A DNA stretch of 64,000 nucleotides from positions 1,221,273 to 1,285,272 of the forward strand of contig NZ_LNUV01000006.1 in the NCBI RefSeq assembly GCF_001512285.1, in the 5' to 3' direction. Position 1 is the first letter of the stretch. Each line of letters begins with the position of its first letter. The translations under genes were made by a program, and so were the position numbers. This DNA is from Arthrobacter sp. EpRS71 (GTDB lineage Bacteria > Actinomycetota > Actinomycetes > Actinomycetales > Micrococcaceae). Shown here piece by piece: positions 59,311-64,000 of this stretch. The notes beneath the pieces were generated by a model. It ran no database searches and was not told the origin of the DNA. It saw only the letters and a list, made by a program, of their open reading frames with translations.

Positions 59311-59340
59311 CGACGGCGGCACCCGGGGGCGCCGCCGTCG
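59311..59340. terminator. Hairpin between GNAT and helicase genes
   Basis: CGACGGCGGC (59311-59320) pairs with GCCGCCGTCG (59331-59340). It lies 25 bp beyond the stop of the minus-strand GNAT gene and before the helicase start, so it probably ends GNAT transcription; no T-run on that side. Confidence 0.6.
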
Positions 59341-59364
59341 GGCATTGCTCTTTTAAAGGGGTTT

Positions 59365-60057
59365 CTATGCTCCTGAGAGGTCCGAGCCTTCGGTTCCGCT
59401 GGACATCATCAGGACGTGGCACACCACGTCCCATCCCAGATGGGAGTAAAGCTTTTGGCCGTCCAAGGATGCCAGGAGCAGGCCGTTCTCAACATCGTGC
59501 GCGAAGGCCTGCGCCGCCAGCGCCTTCATGATGAAGCTGCCCAGGCCGCGGCGTTGAAAATCAGGTTCGGTAACGATCTTGTCGAAAATGGCTGTGCCGT
59601 TGACCACGTACACCCTGCCGCTGGCAGCTACCTGCTCGCCGGAATGGACCACAGCGTAATGGACGCCGTTGGATTCAGAGGTAGCCAGCTCCAGATCGTC
59701 GTCAGGGAGCCACGGATCCTCGGCGTCCTGAGTTTCCATGTCCACGATCATCATGGTCTGGGACGCGGAGGTCACAGTGAGTCCGCGCTTTTCAGCGAGG
59801 TATTTGTACCGTTGGACATCGTTGGTGAGGATCGTCAGGATCCGCGTGGGGGCTTCTGCCGTCTTGTCAGCCAAGGCGGCGAACTCTTCATCTGAGGGAT
59901 CATGGGCGAAATACTCCCAGTCACCGGTTTTGTCGGCGCGAAGTGCGGCAGGGAAGCGGCCTTCTTGGCGTAGTTCATAGCCGCGGCAGCCGGACCAGCC
60001 GGCCACCCAGACTTCCAAGAGGTGCGCAATGTCTTCAACCAAGGCGTCTGGACTCAT
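59365..60057 (-). CDS. GNAT family N-acetyltransferase
   Basis: A 230-aa protein. The C-terminal GNAT fold contains IVTEPDFQRRGLGSFIMKALAAQAF, the acetyl-CoA pyrophosphate loop, and LLLASLDGQKLYSHLGW. The N-terminal 100 residues (LLEVWVAGWSGCRGYE, VQRYKYLAEKRGLT) are a separate helical region found in related actinobacterial proteins. The acceptor is unknown. ATG 60057 has a weak ribosome site; nothing recognised in 60058-60229. Confidence 0.82.
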   Translation of the reverse strand: MSPDALVEDIAHLLEVWVAGWSGCRGYELRQEGRFPAALRADKTGDWEYFAHDPSDEEFAALADKTAEAPTRILTILTNDVQRYKYLAEKRGLTVTSASQTMMIVDMETQDAEDPWLPDDDLELATSESNGVHYAVVHSGEQVAASGRVYVVNGTAIFDKIVTEPDFQRRGLGSFIMKALAAQAFAHDVENGLLLASLDGQKLYSHLGWDVVCHVLMMSSGTEGSDLSGA

Positions 60058-60229
60058 GTAGAGAGAGTATGCCAGCGCACCATGAAGCAACAGAGCCACG
60101 TCAGCCCGGCGATGGTTGCTTATGGAATTGTGACTTCCCGCCGGTGGTCCCGCAGCCAGCCTGCCCGGAACCCGGCGAGGAACCCTGCGCGCAAGGCGAC
60201 GATTTTACTGCACCGAGTACCCTTTAATA

Positions 60230-61126
60230 GTGGCTTTGAACCGAATTGTGCTCTTCTATGGCTTTACCCCGATCGCCGACCCCGACGCCGTGCGTCTATG
60301 GCAGCGCGCCCTGTGCGAAAAGCTGGGTCTCACCGGCCGGATCCTCATATCAAAGGACGGCATCAACGCCACGGTGGGCGGCGAGCTCAACAACATGAAG
60401 CAGTATGTGAAGACCACCCGTGAATACAAGGGTTTTCACGACATCGACTTCAAATGGTCGGAGGGAGGCGCTGCGGATTTCCCGCGCCTCAGCGTCAAGG
60501 TCCGCGACGAAATCGTGTCGTTCGGAGCCCCAGGTGAGCTTAAAGTGGACGCGAACGGCGTGGTGGGCGGCGGGAAACACCTCCAGCCAGAGGAACTTCA
60601 CGCACTGGTGGATGCCAAAAAGACCAGCGGCGAAGACGTGGTGTTTTTTGACGGCCGCAACGCGTTCGAAGCCCAGATCGGTAAGTTCAAGGACGCGATC
60701 GTCCCGGACGTCGACACCACGCACGACTTCATCAAGGAACTCGAATCCGGCAAGTACGACGACCTCAAGGACAAGCCCGTCGTCACATACTGCACGGGCG
60801 GAATCCGCTGCGAAGTGTTGTCCAGCCTCATGGTCAACAGGGGCTTCAAAGAGGTGTACCAATTGGATGGCGGGATTGTCCGCTACGGCGAGACGTTCAA
60901 GGATAAGGGCCTCTGGGAAGGCTCGCTCTACGTCTTCGACAAGCGCATGCACGTCGAGTTCAGCGAGGAAGCCAAGACAATCGGTGAATGCGTCCGCTGC
61001 GCTGCACCCACCAACAAGTTCGAGAACTGTTCCAACCTCAGCTGCCGTACTTTGACGCTGTACTGCGGGGAATGTGCCTCCAGTCCTGAAACTCTCCGCT
61101 GCCCCGGAGGCTGCGAAGCCGCCTGA
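60230..61126 (+). CDS. trhO: tRNA uridine(34) hydroxylase, rhodanese domain
   Basis: A 298-aa TrhO (YceA) enzyme, oxygen-dependent hydroxylation of U34 in tRNA. N-terminal acylphosphatase-like domain (GFTPIADPDAVRLWQ, GRILISKDGINATVGG), rhodanese domain with active Cys in YCTGGIRCEVLS, and a C-terminal Cys-rich region (GECVRCAAPTNKFENCSNLSC, LYCGECASS). GTG start. The gene stands alone; a lipoprotein gene converges on it. Confidence 0.93.
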   Translation: MALNRIVLFYGFTPIADPDAVRLWQRALCEKLGLTGRILISKDGINATVGGELNNMKQYVKTTREYKGFHDIDFKWSEGGAADFPRLSVKVRDEIVSFGAPGELKVDANGVVGGGKHLQPEELHALVDAKKTSGEDVVFFDGRNAFEAQIGKFKDAIVPDVDTTHDFIKELESGKYDDLKDKPVVTYCTGGIRCEVLSSLMVNRGFKEVYQLDGGIVRYGETFKDKGLWEGSLYVFDKRMHVEFSEEAKTIGECVRCAAPTNKFENCSNLSCRTLTLYCGECASSPETLRCPGGCEAA

Positions 61127-61134
61127 CCGCCGGG

Positions 61135-61665
61135 TCAGAGCCGGCTCACCCGATACGCGAAGTTGGCGTCCGATCGTGAGCCCACTGTGATGGACAGTAT
61201 TGCGTCCTTTTCCACCTGGACCACGCTCACGCGTGCGTTGGCGCACCCCAAGGTCAGGTCCACGAGCTTGGCCTCGCCCAACGCGACGCTGAAGGTCACA
61301 CGTCGTGTGCCGCGGCATGCCAGCGTCACCGCGTACGTCCCGCCAGGCAACTGCACCGTCTGCTCAGACTTGGCTTCGCCGGGGTTGAGGTAGCCGCTGC
61401 TTGAGAAGAAAGACTGCCCTTGGGACTCGGGCAACGCCAGTGTGGCCCACTCTTCCAGTGCTTCGCCGGTTACTGTTTCCTCCAGCGCCGGATCGGGCGG
61501 AAGAACCACAGTGCCGGCAGTGGAAGTGGGGCTGGCCTCCGGCCTGCCATCCTCGTCATAGGTGTATTCGCATGCCGTCAGGCTGCCGCTCAGCGCAATG
61601 AGAATGACGACGGCGGCCCTCGCCGGCCGCTGTGGCATCACCGAGCGAGCTGCCTTGCTGCCCAT
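61135..61665 (-). CDS. Putative lipoprotein (paralogue 1)
   Basis: A 176-aa secreted lipoprotein. Signal peptide with hydrophobic core AAVVILIALSG and lipobox LTAC. The mature domain PGGTYAVTLACRGTRRVTFSV, then LGCANARVSVVQV and ANFAYRV aligns with the neighbouring gene (YTLTMACDGGGKAYFAV, FAYHVV). The two Cys may form a disulfide. Function unknown; the pair is probably a tandem duplication. Confidence 0.78.
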   Translation of the reverse strand: MGSKAARSVMPQRPARAAVVILIALSGSLTACEYTYDEDGRPEASPTSTAGTVVLPPDPALEETVTGEALEEWATLALPESQGQSFFSSSGYLNPGEAKSEQTVQLPGGTYAVTLACRGTRRVTFSVALGEAKLVDLTLGCANARVSVVQVEKDAILSITVGSRSDANFAYRVSRL

Positions 61666-61729
61666 GGACTGACTTTACGCCCCTAAGGCCGCTGGCCCAA
61701 GGGTTGTCAGGGTAGATGCCTGCGGGGGC

Positions 61730-62173
61730 CTAAGCGGCTGACGGGACCACGTGGTAGGCGAAGATCAGCGGGGCATCGACGCTGCTGGTGGAGATGCTCA
61801 AAGCGCCGGCGCCGGGGACTTTGATCTTCACTACGTCAAGGCTGCCATTACACGCTGCGGCCGCGTCCGCGATCTTGTTGCCGCCCGAGGACACCGCGAA
61901 ATAGGCTTTGCCTCCACCATCGCAAGCCATGGTGAGCGTGTAGCTTCCCGCCGGGACGTTGGGGGCGTCCTTGACCAACGGGTCCCGGTTGAGGATTTTT
62001 CCGGAGTCCTCCAACACCACGCCGCTCGCCGAAGGGAGGACCTTTTCCTTCCACGCGGGAACGTCGGCGTTTTCGATGTTGACCGGTGCCTGGCAGCCGC
62101 TGACTCCCAGCAAGGCCGCGGCTGTGATGGCAACAAGGCCCGCACGGCGCCTTGTGGAGGAGAAGTTGAGCAT
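61730..62173 (-). CDS. Putative lipoprotein (paralogue 2)
   Basis: A 147-aa lipoprotein. ATG 62173, core LVAITAAALL, lipobox GVSGC. The C-terminal domain PAGSYTLTMACDGGGKAYFA, AACNGSLDVVKI and LIFAYHVV matches paralogue 1, 64 bp downstream on the same strand. The pattern resembles a small beta-sandwich; function unknown. Divergent from the methyltransferase gene. Confidence 0.78.
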   Translation of the reverse strand: MLNFSSTRRRAGLVAITAAALLGVSGCQAPVNIENADVPAWKEKVLPSASGVVLEDSGKILNRDPLVKDAPNVPAGSYTLTMACDGGGKAYFAVSSGGNKIADAAAACNGSLDVVKIKVPGAGALSISTSSVDAPLIFAYHVVPSAA

Positions 62174-62301
62174 GCATCCAACGCTACCGGGTTCCCACAA
62201 GGGTGTTTGTCCACTGCTCCCGCTTGTCCACCCCTCCCGTTTGTCCACATAGAGCAGGTTCAGCATCCCGGAGGACTCCGTGCCGCCCCTACACTTGCAA
62301 G

Positions 62302-63951
62302 GTGACTGACACAGCTTCCTCCTTTACTTCCGGCAACACCGACGATGCTCCCCGCAGCGACCTCCCCGAACTGTTGTCGGCGCTCGCCGCAGATCTTCGT
62401 GCTCTCTCCTACACGGTTGACGGCGTGGCTGAACTTTTGGGCGCATCGGCCTCGGAGGCACTTGGCAGGGACCAGCTCATTCCCGCGCTCCTGGCCAGTG
62501 AGCGGCTCATAAATTCCGAGGCACCACTGGTCCGTTCTTTGGCGGTGATTGTCCGTCTTTGGCTGCTGGCCGTTCCACAGTCCGCGGCGGACATCGATTC
62601 CGCCCTTCCCGGTATCCGTGCGGAGGGACTCGCGGAGTTGGGGCTGGTCACTGTGGACGCCGGGATGGTCACGGCCAAGGCGGACCTGCGCCCCTACGGC
62701 TGGGACGCCAACACCGATGGCAGTGGCGGCGCGGAGCTCTGGGTTGCCAGCGACCTCGCAGCGCATCAGCAACCCGGAGTGTTGAGGCATGACCATGTCC
62801 TGGGAATCGGGCGTGCCTCCACAACACTGGTCCAAACCACGTACAGGAAACACAGCAAACGAGCACTGGATGTGGGCACAGGCTGCGGTATCCAAACGTT
62901 CCATTTGCTCCATCACTGCGAGCACGTGACGGCCACGGATATCTCCGAGAGGGCGCTCGCCTTTACCCGGTTCAACCTTCTGCTGAATGCCGCGGAACTG
63001 GAGCTGGACCCCAAGAACCTGGAGGGCAGGGTGAGCCTCCGGCTTGGCTCGCTCCTTGAACCCGTGAAAGGCGAGCAGTTCGGGTTGGTGGTATCGAACC
63101 CTCCGTTTGTTATCACTCCGCGGACGGGCGGCGAATCGTCGTCGGACCAGTTCACGTACCGCGACGGCGGTCTTCCCGGCGACGACATTGTGGCTTCCCT
63201 TGTCCAGTCCCTCGCGGAGGTTCTGGAGCCCGGTGGGACAGCGCAAATGCTGGGCAACTGGGAGATAACCTCTGGTTCGGAATGGAAGGACCGGCCCGAG
63301 GCATGGCTCAGGAACGCAGGGTTGGACGTCTGGTTCATTCAACGGGAACAGGTTGGCCCTGAACAGTACGCGGAGACCTGGCTTCAGGACGCCTCGCAGA
63401 ACCGCGAGGATGGGCAATACCAGGAAGCGTACGCAGCCTATTTGGAGGATTTTGCGTCCAGAAACGTTGAGGGCATTGGCTTCGGCATGATTTGGCTGCG
63501 ACGTCCGGAGCCAGAGGTCGGGGCCATCATCAACCGCTTCGAGGAAATTACATACCCGATCGAACAACCGATCGGACCTCACCTGGGTGCCGCCGTGGAA
63601 CGGGCTGACTGGGTGGCCGCAGAGTCGGTTCCTTTGGCGCACCTTGTGGTTGCCGAGGATGTCACGGAGGAAAGGCACCAGCGCCCAGGGGCTGCTCATC
63701 CCGGAGTCATCCTTCTGAGGCAAGGGGCTGGCCTTCGGAGGACCAATCTGCTGAGCACTGAACTTGCCGGTTTCGTCTCCGCCTGCGACGGCCAATTGTC
63801 AGTCCGGCAGATCACCTCGGCTCTGGTCTCGCTCTTGGGCGGAGGTGAGGGCTTCGATGAAGAAGCCTTCCGCGAAGGGCTCTTCCGCGATGTCACCAAC
63901 CTGGTATTGGAAGGGTTCCTCCTTCCGGACCCGGAGCGGGTCAGCGAGTGA
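62302..63951 (+). CDS. Class I SAM-dependent methyltransferase with flanking actinobacterial domains
   Basis: A 549-aa enzyme. An N-terminal helical domain (ELLSALAADLRALSYTVDGV to about 130) precedes the Rossmann fold with motif I ALDVGTGCGIQTFHLL, acidic TATDIS and the catalytic NPPF (VVSNPPFVITPR) used to methylate planar amide or amino nitrogens (PrmC, RlmG, RsmC). A C-terminal winged-helix-like domain ends it. The target (rRNA base or protein glutamine) is not identifiable. GTG 62302 is the chosen start; an upstream GTG/TTG frame is unconserved. The last 49 bases of the window show nothing more. Confidence 0.85.
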   Translation: MTDTASSFTSGNTDDAPRSDLPELLSALAADLRALSYTVDGVAELLGASASEALGRDQLIPALLASERLINSEAPLVRSLAVIVRLWLLAVPQSAADIDSALPGIRAEGLAELGLVTVDAGMVTAKADLRPYGWDANTDGSGGAELWVASDLAAHQQPGVLRHDHVLGIGRASTTLVQTTYRKHSKRALDVGTGCGIQTFHLLHHCEHVTATDISERALAFTRFNLLLNAAELELDPKNLEGRVSLRLGSLLEPVKGEQFGLVVSNPPFVITPRTGGESSSDQFTYRDGGLPGDDIVASLVQSLAEVLEPGGTAQMLGNWEITSGSEWKDRPEAWLRNAGLDVWFIQREQVGPEQYAETWLQDASQNREDGQYQEAYAAYLEDFASRNVEGIGFGMIWLRRPEPEVGAIINRFEEITYPIEQPIGPHLGAAVERADWVAAESVPLAHLVVAEDVTEERHQRPGAAHPGVILLRQGAGLRRTNLLSTELAGFVSACDGQLSVRQITSALVSLLGGGEGFDEEAFREGLFRDVTNLVLEGFLLPDPERVSE

Positions 63952-64000
63952 ACCGGGATACGGCGCGCTCATCCACCGTCGGACCTCCGGGAAGTGACCC

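Noticed and set aside
62260..63795. 511-codon minus-strand frame opposite the methyltransferase
   Set aside because: Shadow; the plus strand carries SAM-binding and NPPF motifs.

Overview
The window is a high-GC actinobacterial chromosome segment. Protein sequences and gene order point to the Micrococcaceae (Arthrobacter/Paenarthrobacter type): a homodimeric-type aceE start, purD-purC, an nth / CoA-Nudix / MarP-like protease / CRP neighbourhood also known from mycobacteria, and the actinobacterial helicase/secretion cluster with a reduced Tad pilus. The species call is inference; no rRNA is present.

Layout. 1-5.6 kb: the start of aceE (minus), then an NCS1 ring-nitrogen permease, an Asp/Glu-hydantoin racemase family protein, an SDR oxidoreductase and a DctA dicarboxylate symporter. 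The two transporter genes share a 15-bp IclR-type palindrome, and dctA also carries two CRP-type boxes. 5.6-9.5 kb: an SCP2-like protein, a ReAV-type asparaginase and purD-purC. 9.5-11.3 kb: a 424-aa XRE-TPR regulator divergent from a 75-aa secreted peptide whose C-terminal octapeptide IGNWPDPM occurs twice. This looks like a peptide-pheromone/receptor pair and is the most novel item in the window.

12.23-20.72 kb: an integrated element bounded by 28-bp direct repeats and inserted into the terminator of a tRNA-Pro gene. It carries an HTH gene, a PadR-ABC-FtsX module, an AT-rich HEPN-like gene, an IS3-family insertion, a second HTH copy broken by an 11-bp deletion, and a large serine recombinase that has lost its catalytic N-terminus.

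20.9-32.5 kb: a heterodimeric ABC exporter, a metallophosphoesterase, a class A PBP, DUF4177, RidA, Nudix, AroQ, a MarP-like protease and a CRP/GlxR-type regulator. 32.5-40.6 kb: an alpha-galactoside operon (two permeases, binding lipoprotein, GH36 alpha-galactosidase) divergent from a Gfo/Idh/MocA oxidoreductase and a LacI regulator, with paired LacI-type operators between them. 40.6-51.5 kb: an FtsX-type ABC transporter, a DeoR regulator, acetyl-CoA synthetase, a repeat-rich membrane protein, nth, a CoA-Nudix hydrolase, DUF1508 and a PolA-like polymerase.

51.7-60 kb: the helicase/secretion neighbourhood (CpaE-, CpaF-, TadB-, TadC-like, a DUF4244 pilin-like protein, two TadE-like proteins) convergent with a MrfA-type helicase, followed by a GNAT protein. 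60.2-64 kb: TrhO, two paralogous lipoproteins and a SAM methyltransferase. Two families of dispersed palindromic intergenic repeats recur, mostly between convergent genes.
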